5,381 nucleotides of DNA, taken from positions 1 to 5,381 of the forward strand of contig JBFRWC010000074.1 of NCBI GenBank assembly GCA_051439365.1, read 5' to 3'. The DNA comes from JAAHGY01 sp051439365 (GTDB taxonomy: Bacteria > Cyanobacteriota > Cyanobacteriia > CAKZMO01). The stretch's first letter is position 1, and the number at the start of each line of letters is the position of its first letter. Shown here piece by piece: positions 1 to 4,539 of this stretch. The notes under the pieces were generated by a model, which had not been told where the DNA came from, did no database searches, and worked only from the letters and a program-made list of their open reading frames with translations. The position numbers and the translations under genes are program-made.

Positions 1-1137
1 GGGATAGGGAGCGGCGATCGCATCAAACAGTGATGCTGTATCACTGATGCCTTTGGGTTTGACATCTAATGAGAGGGTTGATTGTTGGTATCTCAGCAGC
101 TTTTTGATGTCTGTAGGTGTCTTATCCGTTGCTTTTGCTAGCGCCTCAATAGTCGGTGGTCTATTGCCGTTCTCCTGTAGACTTCTCGCAATCTTTTTGA
201 CCTTGGTAATAGTTTCAATCAAATGAATGGGTAGGCGAATAATACGGGCATCGTTGGCGATCGCCCGTGTCACGCCTTGACGAATCCACCAGTAGGCATA
301 GGTGGAAAAGCGATAGCCTTTGGTGGGGTCGAATTTTTCCGTGGCTCGAATTAGCCCTACGCTGCCCTCTTGAATCAGGTCTTGCAGGTCTAACCCCCTT
401 CCCTGGTATTCTTTGGCAACCTTCACGACCAATCGTAAGTTGTGACAGATGAGGCGGTCTTTGGCCTGTTTGCCACCTTGTGCGTGAACCTGTCTACTCA
501 GTTCAATTTCTTCGTAGGGTTTGAGCAGAGGATAACGGGCAATTTCTTGGAGGTAGACACCAACAGAATCTAGGGGGCGGGTTTTGCCTTGAGCTTTTTT
601 GAAGATGTTGGCATCAATGATGACCTTTTGCTGTTGTTGCTGTTGGGTGCGGGGGGATTGTCCTGCGAGAGCCAGTTTCTGTAGCCAGTTGCGATCGTAA
701 ATAGAGGGGTTGGCACAATCGATCGAGAGGAAGGAGCAGTGGATGATAAACCCGGAGTAGTTGGGCTTCATGGTTTTGCTGGGACTAACCATGAGCAGTT
801 GCCGATAGTTGGCGGTGGCAATCAGTAGATAGTTGGCGGGGCGTTGCAGGAGGGATCGGGCAATGCTCTCTAGTTTGCGTTTGAGGGCTTGAGGTTGGTT
901 GAAGAGTAGGGCTGATACTTGAAAGAGGATGATTTGGAGGCTGTCTAGTTCTTGGTCATCGCTGGCAATTAGGTAGGCGGATTGGAGTCTGTTGGTAACG
1001 GTGTCGCTGAGGTTGAGGTCAGCGATGGCGAGGTGTTGGGCAGAAGCATCGTAACCAAGGGTGTGGAAGAGTTGAGCGATTTCGGTGGCGGAATCAACCC
1101 GGTAAAGGTCGTCGAGATGGAGTTGCACGGCAATCAT
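1..1137 (-). CDS. Sigma-70 family RNA polymerase sigma factor, cyanobacterial RpoD-like, with extra N-terminal domain (3' end cut by window edge)
   Basis: The gene encodes a promoter-recognition subunit of RNA polymerase; 379 codons are visible and the C terminus lies outside the window. Sigma region 1.2 is at about residues 189-217 (DSVGVYLQEIARYPLL), and region 2 at about 226-303, with the core-binding DLIQEG at 253-258, the melting motif YRFSTYAYWWIRQ at 275-287 and the -10 recognition helix ending RIIRLP. Region 3 follows; region 4 is missing because of the edge. Region 1.1 is absent. In its place is a domain of about 160 residues (LHLDD, LFHTLGY, LQIILFQ, NYLLIATANY), joined by a linker with six consecutive Gln (165-170). 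This domain is repeated in the small gene immediately upstream. The ATG at 1137 is supported by a strong ribosome binding site and overlaps the upstream stop. Lack of region 1.1 suggests a group 2 or similar alternative sigma factor. The family call is very safe; the regulon is unknown. Confidence 0.95.
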   Translation of the reverse strand, partial: MIAVQLHLDDLYRVDSATEIAQLFHTLGYDASAQHLAIADLNLSDTVTNRLQSAYLIASDDQELDSLQIILFQVSALLFNQPQALKRKLESIARSLLQRPANYLLIATANYRQLLMVSPSKTMKPNYSGFIIHCSFLSIDCANPSIYDRNWLQKLALAGQSPRTQQQQQQKVIIDANIFKKAQGKTRPLDSVGVYLQEIARYPLLKPYEEIELSRQVHAQGGKQAKDRLICHNLRLVVKVAKEYQGRGLDLQDLIQEGSVGLIRATEKFDPTKGYRFSTYAYWWIRQGVTRAIANDARIIRLPIHLIETITKVKKIARSLQENGNRPPTIEALAKATDKTPTDIKKLLRYQQSTLSLDVKPKGISDTASLFDAIAAPYP

Positions 1138-1448
1138 GGTTTAACCCTCCCCGTGGCAGTGGCGATCGCCTTCATCCGGTTACTAGCAATACTGGGGGCT
1201 TCCCATTCACTTTCCTGAAGCTGAAACAACATCACCTGTAGCGAGTCATTCCCTTGTTTATGGTCAGCCAGCAAAAACGCTTGCTCAACTGCCTTCATAC
1301 TCCGCCCTGACAACTGCAAATCCTCAATGTCGATCGGTTGAGCATCCTCAACCCCGGTATAACCCAGCCTCCGAAACAATGTAGCGATCGCTTCAGGGGT
1401 GTTTGTATGCCGCACATCATCAAGTTGCAATAGTCTGTCTGCCATCAT
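1134..1448 (-). CDS. Small protein homologous to the N-terminal domain of the adjacent sigma factor
   Basis: This 104-residue protein has no family that I can name with certainty. Its first 80 or so residues align with residues 1-75 of the downstream sigma factor: LLQLDDV with LHLDDLY, ATLFRRLGY with AQLFHTLGY, IEDLQLS with IADLNLS, AFLLAD with AYLIAS, and DSLQVMLFQ with DSLQIILFQ. The sigma copy then continues through an NYLLIATANY segment that is absent here. The tail contains only a weakly similar RMKAIATA stretch before the stop. The TGA overlaps the sigma ATG (ATGA), so the two are probably cotranscribed and translationally coupled. Two ATGs are adjacent (1448 and 1445); the GGAG element lies 5 nt before the first and 8 nt before the second, so the second may be used. 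No signal peptide or membrane segment is visible. It could be a partner, antagonist or dimerisation module for the sigma N-domain, which is inference. Confidence 0.75.
   Translation of the reverse strand: MMADRLLQLDDVRHTNTPEAIATLFRRLGYTGVEDAQPIDIEDLQLSGRSMKAVEQAFLLADHKQGNDSLQVMLFQLQESEWEAPSIASNRMKAIATATGRVKP
1145..1152 (-). promoter_or_regulatory. Shine-Dalgarno of the sigma factor gene
   Basis: On the minus strand GGGGAGGG lies 7 nt before the ATG at 1137. It sits inside the 3' end of the upstream small gene and fixes the sigma start at the ATGA overlap. Confidence 0.7.
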
Positions 1449-1484
1449 CCGGTCTCCGCTGACAGTAAAGTAGAAGTCCTTAAA

Positions 1485-1515
1485 CGTATAGTGCCCTACT
1501 CTTGCAAACCAGCAA
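1485..1515 (-). promoter_or_regulatory. Weak candidate promoter for the sigma operon
   Basis: On the minus strand TTGCTG (1515-1510) and TATACG (1490-1485) are 19 nt apart, about 37 nt before the first gene's ATG. The -10 is fair, and the spacer is longer than ideal. The AT-rich stretch at 1525-1570 offers other possibilities. Confidence 0.25.
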
Positions 1516-1538
1516 CATTCTCTGATGGGAAAATATGC

Positions 1539-1554
1539 ATTTTATGAATAAAAT
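1539..1554. repeat. Near-perfect AT palindrome upstream of the sigma operon
   Basis: ATTTTAT and ATAAAAT form a 7-bp inverted repeat around a central GA. It lies about 90 bp upstream of the small gene of the sigma operon, in a non-coding AT-rich segment. It could be an operator for a dimeric regulator. It could also be a chance feature of AT-rich DNA. Confidence 0.35.
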
Positions 1555-1566
1555 CTAATTTTAATG

Positions 1567-1601
1567 AAAAAAGGCCAATTGTTCCAGATGAAGCTGACCT
1601 T
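1567..1601 (-). terminator. Candidate rho-independent terminator after the small minus-strand frames
   Basis: Reading the minus strand, AAGGTC (1601-1596) can pair with GGCCTT (1576-1571) with one G-T pair, across a 19-nt loop. The stem runs into TTTTTT (1572-1567). The stem is short and the loop large, but the T tract and its position just after the frame ending at 1613 fit a terminator isolating the sigma operon from upstream transcription. Confidence 0.35.
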
Positions 1602-1612
1602 ACCTAGTACGT

Positions 1613-1768
1613 TTATTTGCTGATAGAACAAGACGAAATTGGCTCTGTGGAAACAAGAATGAGTTCCACAACTACCTTATACTTTTTGGCTAAGTATCCA
1701 ATGACATAGCCCCCCACTACTGCCCATACGGTTGAAAGGGCGATCGCCACAAGAAAACCCGGCAACAT
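1613..1768 (-). CDS. Possible small single-pass membrane protein (51 aa)
   Basis: This short frame encodes 51 residues beginning MLPGFLVAIALSTVW. A hydrophobic stretch of about 25 residues (2-26) with small residues (VVGGYVIGYLA) is followed at once by the basic segment KKYK, and then by a second moderately hydrophobic stretch. That is the layout of a one-helix membrane peptide. No Shine-Dalgarno precedes the ATG, which lies in the loop of a 7-bp hairpin. A TTG at 1786 in the same frame has AGAG 6 nt upstream and would add six residues. The frame is continuous with the two frames upstream apart from single stops, so it may instead be the C-terminal piece of a decayed gene. I do not recognise a family. 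Confidence 0.35.
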   Translation of the reverse strand: MLPGFLVAIALSTVWAVVGGYVIGYLAKKYKVVVELILVSTEPISSCSISK

Positions 1769-1777
1769 GACCGGGTT
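1756..1777 (-). promoter_or_regulatory. Hairpin enclosing the start codon of the small membrane ORF, or a terminator
   Basis: AACCCGG and CCGGGTT form a perfect 7-bp stem around the 8-nt loop TCATGTTG (minus strand), which contains the ATG at 1768. On the same strand the stem is followed by TTTTCTT, so the element also resembles an intrinsic terminator. The two readings exclude each other functionally: it either occludes translation of the small frame or ends transcription before it. Confidence 0.45.
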
Positions 1778-1789
1778 AAAAATCAACTC

Positions 1790-1903
1790 TTACTCTATGC
1801 CTTTGGCAAACGTTTGGTGGTTCTCATAATTAAGCTTGAGCAACTCCGCATAATGAAGCAGTATCTTTAGACTGATCCAATAGAGACTCATCAAACTCAT
1901 CAC
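1790..1903 (-). CDS. Very small ORF (37 aa) directly after the 88-aa ORF
   Basis: GTG at 1903 follows the upstream TGA with no gap; an ATG is the next codon. AGAGG (minus strand, 1917-1913) lies 9 nt before the GTG, a reasonable ribosome binding site, which favours real or coupled translation. The peptide contains YWISLKILLHYAELLKL, a likely amphipathic or hydrophobic helix, and ends FAKGIE. It is in the same frame as both neighbours, separated from each by one stop. No family is recognised. It could equally be the middle of a decayed gene. Confidence 0.3.
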   Translation of the reverse strand: MMSLMSLYWISLKILLHYAELLKLNYENHQTFAKGIE

Positions 1904-2170
1904 TCACGCAACCCTCTTAGATTCACTGGGCATCATCACATCAACCAAACCCATCAAACGGTTAACAATCCGAGTGACAAGTAAAAGGCGATCGCATTTT
2001 GACAACTGTTCTACTTGTTTTAATATCGACCAGTCAAAACCATCAGGTGGATTATCCGGGCTAATGTCCACACTGAAGAAGCCAACTTTATCAGCAATCA
2101 ATGTGGTTTCCAATGTGAAAGATGCGATCGCCCCTAGATACACCGGATCAAGATCGGTCAGTCGGGTCAA
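1904..2170 (-). CDS. Hypothetical protein, 88 aa, possibly a remnant
   Basis: The frame begins with TTG at 2170 and ends at TGA. It contains LDPVYLGAIASFTLETTLIA, a short acidic Asp/Pro turn segment (DISPDNPPDGFDW) and a likely helical C-terminal half (LKQVEQLSKCDRLLLV, NRLMGLVDVMM). The pattern looks more like coding sequence than the opposite-strand frames. No Shine-Dalgarno precedes the TTG, and the frame is open upstream without ATG or GTG as far as about 2223, so the true N terminus may have been lost. The preceding minus-strand frame ends at a TAA only 2 nt before the TTG. A frameshift joining the two is possible. Family and function are unknown. Confidence 0.4.
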   Translation of the reverse strand: MTRLTDLDPVYLGAIASFTLETTLIADKVGFFSVDISPDNPPDGFDWSILKQVEQLSKCDRLLLVTRIVNRLMGLVDVMMPSESKRVA

Positions 2171-2172
2171 GA

Positions 2173-2307
2173 TTAAAATCGAAAATCGAGCTTTAGCGTA
2201 GCCTTCCCATCGGGTAATCGAGCAGCATTGGCCAATAGTTTAAATGCCCCGTCACTCACAGCATTGGCTATGTGCTCTAATCGTTTGCCTAGATTTGGAC
2301 CGCTTAC
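2173..2307 (-). pseudogene. Short coding-like fragment ending at the 88-aa frame
   Basis: The frame is open for 44 codons between an upstream TGA and a TAA at 2175-2173. It includes KRLEHIANAVSDGAFKLLAN followed by ARLPDGKATLKLDFRF. It has no ATG or GTG at its beginning. A GTG at 2311 opens another frame (SKRSKSRQTIRAH) that stops after 19 codons. With the 88-aa frame starting 2 nt after its stop in a different register, this could be the N-terminal part of one frameshifted gene. I do not recognise the protein. Confidence 0.25.
2192..2220. repeat. GCGTAGC-type dispersed repeat-like segment
   Basis: The segment TTTAGCGTAGCCTTCCCATC, followed by GGGTAATCG, has the texture of short GCGTAGC and CCC-GGG repeats scattered through many filamentous cyanobacterial genomes. 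This is a resemblance from memory. It contains CCC-ATC-GGG. It lies close to the boundary between the fragment at 2173-2307 and the 88-aa frame, so its arrival could have caused the frame disruption. Confidence 0.25.
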
Positions 2308-2469
2308 TCACGGGCGGGAATGCGGCACAAGCGAGATGGGTATTTTGGAAAGCCCCTACAAGAGGAGTTGGCGATCGCTATGAGAAATGCCAATCACCAA
2401 TGCCGCGAAAAACGCCAATCATCAACAGTCATCAACCAACCCATCATCTGTCACCCCATCAAGGCCATC
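2308..2469. other. Stretch without a supported gene
   Basis: This segment contains one HIP1 site (2371-2378) and a stretch rich in ATCA/CATC words (about 2390-2470). The plus-strand frames running through it have poor starts and no recognisable motif. The minus strand is stop-rich. Nothing here is supported as a gene, RNA or mobile element. Confidence 0.5.
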
Positions 2470-2532
2470 TCAGGCAATATTACCTTGACGGGTACTGTAG
2501 AACTCAAAAAATATTTGCCACACTGCTTCTAA

Positions 2533-2560
2533 GTCTTGTTCAACAGGTCTTGTTCAACAG
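2533..2560. repeat. Exact 14-bp tandem duplication (2 copies)
   Basis: GTCTTGTTCAACAG occurs twice with no gap (2533-2546 and 2547-2560). Fourteen is not a multiple of three, so any frame crossing it is shifted. Replication slippage is the simplest origin. Confidence 0.9.
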
Positions 2561-2608
2561 ATGACTGCAACCCATTGCCAGTCAGGATGTATTCCATCAA
2601 GTTTCGGA

Positions 2609-2638
2609 TTGAGTTACCCCACGGAGTAATTCTAAATG
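2609..2638 (+). promoter_or_regulatory. Weak candidate promoter for the GMC oxidoreductase gene
   Basis: TTGAGT (2609-2614) and TAAATG (2633-2638) are separated by 18 nt, about 57 nt before the ATG. The -10 match is poor. Confidence 0.2.
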
Positions 2639-2666
2639 GTGCTTCTGTGCAAGACACCAATCCGTG
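2620..2666 (+). promoter_or_regulatory. Nested inverted repeats in the GMC gene leader
   Basis: CACGGA (2620-2625) pairs with TCCGTG (2661-2666), enclosing TGGTG (2637-2641) paired with CACCA (2655-2659). If transcription starts upstream, this would form a branched leader structure about 30 nt before the start codon. Stems are short and the spacing asymmetric, so chance is possible. Confidence 0.25.
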
Positions 2667-2684
2667 AAATCTAGAACCCTCAAA

Positions 2685-2689
2685 GAGAG
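2685..2689 (+). promoter_or_regulatory. Ribosome binding site of the GMC oxidoreductase gene
   Basis: GAGAG lies 6 nt before the ATG at 2696 and supports that start over later in-frame ATGs. Confidence 0.5.
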
Positions 2690-2695
2690 AACCTC

Positions 2696-4369
2696 ATGAC
2701 TTTTAACCCATCTACATACGCAAACTTTGTTTCCGAAGATGCTGCGGCGAGAGAGCGCCTGTTTATTGAGTACCTTGGCTCACGGGATGACTTTGACATC
2801 ATCATTGTCGGCTCTGGGATTGGTGGTGGCGTGCTGGCTGATGCCTTGGCCGAACGGTTTGGCTCACAGCAACGCATCTTAGTGTTGGAAGCAGGATCGT
2901 TCCTATATCCCACCCACGTGTACAACTTTTGTCGTTTCCCTAACTTCAAGCTAGCCCAGCACTTTGGCTGTGATACCTTCTGGCAAGCTGGCGACAGCAG
3001 CAACCGAAACTACATCGGCGAAAAGCCCCAACTCAACTTTGGGGGGCGATCGATCTTCTGGTCTGGGCTGATTCCAACAGTGCAGGATTGGGAGTTAGAT
3101 TACTTTCCTCAAGCCGTGCGTCAGGATTTGGGTGGGGCAAACGGCCTGCTGGAGCAAGCGGGTGCGATCATGAATGAGTCCCGCTCAATGGGGACAACGG
3201 CTCAAAAGGTGGTAGCCGCGTTGAATCAGTCCTCGCTGGCCGAGGATTTCATTATTGAGGAAACGCCCCGCGCCCTGCACCAGCCCTACTTGGAAGCCGA
3301 TGGCACCCCCAAGGAGCAGTTTTTCACAGAACCGACTGGGGTATTCAATACGGCTGAATTGTTGGTGAACCAAGTTGGGCTAACCCCAGGAGACACTCAA
3401 GGCAATGGTTCCGGTCTGCACCTGCTTTGCAATCATTTTGTGGAAGATGTGCAGAATCATAACAGTCACATGGAAGTATTTGCCCGTGACACCCAGACGG
3501 GTGAGGCCCGGATTTTTAAGGCGGGGAAGGTGATCCTGGCAGCGGGTTCCATCGAGAGTCCCAAACTCCTGCGGCGTTCCAGTCTCTATTCTTCCTTGCC
3601 CCAAGCGGTGCAAGATCTGGTAGGTCGTGGCTTGACGGACCATCCGACCACCTCGGAAATCAGCACCTCTGCCACCAGCATCAGCAATGTGCCGCTCAAT
3701 CAGGATGACCATGCCAAGATTGTGTTTTATTCCCGTGGGCGGCGGGATGCCAACAACCAAATTCGCTATCCCTTCAACGTTGAGATGAATATCAATCACG
3801 AGTACTGGCACCTGCGGGAGAATGATCCCACAGAAGCTGGGCCACGACCCACGGGGGCAGGAGCGCGAATTGATATCAAATTTAGCTTTGGCAACTGTCT
3901 GGATGAAAACAATCAGGTGAAAGCGGCCCCGCCCTTTGGTTATGTCCCCGAAGTGGTGTTCCGCAACCAAAGTTGGGCCAATTATCTTGCGGGTGAGCGG
4001 TTCCCGGCGTTAGCAGGATGGCAGAAGAGTATCCCAGAGGTCTGGAGCGTTCTCAATCAGGTTACAGGGGAGATTTTCAGCCAATTTAGTGACAATGGCC
4101 AAGTCGCCAAGCCCGATGGTCAGTATGGTCAGGACGGAAAAGGATTTGGCTGGGGAACGGTGCATCATGCCGCTGGCAGTTTACGAATGCCGTATCGACC
4201 CAGGCTTGATGCGAATTTTGCGTCTGACTCAGTGGTGAATGATGATTTGCGCGTGGTGGGGACGGATCGGCTGTATGTTTGCGATATGTCAGTGATGCCC
4301 ATTAGTTCTACAGCCAACCCAGTGCGGACGTTGGTGGCCCTAGCCTTGCGACTGTCACAACATTTGTAA
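2696..4369 (+). CDS. GMC family (glucose-methanol-choline) FAD-dependent oxidoreductase
   Basis: This 557-residue protein is a flavoenzyme expected to oxidise an alcohol group of a small molecule; the substrate cannot be read from the sequence. After an N-terminal extension of about 32 residues comes the Rossmann FAD motif GSGIGGG (39-45), preceded by DIIIV, with the ribose-binding acid in LVLEAG (E65). GGRSIFWSG (116-124) matches the flavin-contacting GMC segment, and VILAAGSIESPKLL is a further GMC signature. The C-terminal GMC domain has HHAAGSLRMP (H490, H491) and DRLYVCDMSVMP followed by ANPVRT (N541). By position H491 matches the catalytic His of glucose oxidase, and N541 the second catalytic residue (His or Asn in the family). 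The length is normal and no signal peptide is visible, so it is probably cytoplasmic. The ATG has GAGAG 6 nt upstream (2685-2689). It appears monocistronic. Confidence 0.95.
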   Translation: MTFNPSTYANFVSEDAAARERLFIEYLGSRDDFDIIIVGSGIGGGVLADALAERFGSQQRILVLEAGSFLYPTHVYNFCRFPNFKLAQHFGCDTFWQAGDSSNRNYIGEKPQLNFGGRSIFWSGLIPTVQDWELDYFPQAVRQDLGGANGLLEQAGAIMNESRSMGTTAQKVVAALNQSSLAEDFIIEETPRALHQPYLEADGTPKEQFFTEPTGVFNTAELLVNQVGLTPGDTQGNGSGLHLLCNHFVEDVQNHNSHMEVFARDTQTGEARIFKAGKVILAAGSIESPKLLRRSSLYSSLPQAVQDLVGRGLTDHPTTSEISTSATSISNVPLNQDDHAKIVFYSRGRRDANNQIRYPFNVEMNINHEYWHLRENDPTEAGPRPTGAGARIDIKFSFGNCLDENNQVKAAPPFGYVPEVVFRNQSWANYLAGERFPALAGWQKSIPEVWSVLNQVTGEIFSQFSDNGQVAKPDGQYGQDGKGFGWGTVHHAAGSLRMPYRPRLDANFASDSVVNDDLRVVGTDRLYVCDMSVMPISSTANPVRTLVALALRLSQHL

Positions 4370-4418
4370 CACAATACCTGTAGCTAAGGGATGGGAATTG
4401 AACAAAATTTGTCGCCCT

Positions 4419-4445
4419 CTCCATCCTCGCGGCAGCAGGGTGGAG
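4419..4445 (+). repeat. Hairpin 1 in the probable left end of the IS200/IS605-type element
   Basis: CTCCATCC (4419-4426) pairs with GGGTGGAG (4438-4445) over 8 bp with one G-T pair, around an 11-nt GC-rich loop. No T tract follows, so it does not look like a terminator for the GMC gene. GCCCTC (4414-4419) and GAGGGC (4453-4458) form an outer repeat that overlaps it. Confidence 0.5.
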
Positions 4446-4461
4446 TCAAGACGAGGGCAAT

Positions 4462-4482
4462 CCAAGGGTTCAATGCCCTTGG
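4462..4482 (+). repeat. Hairpin 2 in the probable left end of the IS200/IS605-type element
   Basis: CCAAGGG (4462-4468) and CCCTTGG (4476-4482) form a perfect 7-bp stem with loop TTCAATG. IS200/IS605 elements lack terminal inverted repeats and carry subterminal hairpins that the TnpA transposase binds. The position about 60-80 bp before the tnpB frame fits that. The exact element boundary, somewhere in about 4370-4460, cannot be set from one copy. Confidence 0.5.
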
Positions 4483-4511
4483 CTTGGCCCATTCGAGTCA
4501 ACCGGAGACCC

Positions 4512-4520
4512 GGAGAGAGG
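4512..4520 (+). promoter_or_regulatory. Strong SD-like purine tract upstream of tnpB
   Basis: GGAGAGAGG is the best ribosome-binding candidate before tnpB. No ATG, GTG or TTG lies at normal distance in the tnpB frame; the in-frame codons after it include ATC (4534) and CTG (4540). A TACAAT box (4522-4527) overlaps the following bases but has no good -35. Confidence 0.4.
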
Positions 4521-4539
4521 ATACAATCGATCCATCTTA

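Larger units (their letters stand above)
2470..2657 (-). pseudogene. Frame broken by a 14-bp tandem duplication
   Basis: From the GTG at 2657 the minus strand reads VSCTEAPFRITPWGNSIRNL, then continues with MEYILTGNGLQ, and stops at a TAG (2531-2529). If one copy of the exact 14-bp tandem repeat at 2533-2560 is removed, the frame continues through VEQDLEAVWQIFFEFYS to a TGA at 2472-2470, giving 57 residues. The frame is also open upstream of the GTG, to 2693. No Shine-Dalgarno is seen and no family is recognised. It may be a disabled small gene or a gene remnant. The restored open frame is suggestive and could be chance. Confidence 0.3.

Noticed and set aside
982..1218. Plus-strand 78-codon frame
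   Set aside because: It lies antisense to the sigma factor and its partner gene, which have clear family motifs and start sites.
1974..2201. Plus-strand 75-codon frame
   Set aside because: It is antisense to the 88-aa minus frame, with a poor start context and less protein-like composition.
2389..2470. CRISPR or ordered direct-repeat array
   Set aside because: The ATCA/CATC words are short and irregularly spaced; there is no repeat-spacer periodicity.
2320..2532. Plus-strand 70-codon frame, possible start at ATG 2380 with AGAGGAG upstream
   Set aside because: The SD-to-ATG spacing is 12 nt, no family is recognised, and the 5' half runs through ATCA-rich low-complexity DNA. It is left out, though not firmly excluded.
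2244..2564. Plus-strand 106-codon frame
   Set aside because: It has no ribosome binding site or recognisable motif, has odd composition (rich in His, Pro and Gln), and overlaps a competing plus-strand frame.
3380..3970. Long minus-strand frame of 196 codons
   Set aside because: It is a shadow of the GMC oxidoreductase, whose plus-strand reading carries the full set of family motifs.
4419..4445. Terminator for the GMC gene
   Set aside because: The stem is GC-rich but no T run follows; its place before tnpB fits an IS end better.
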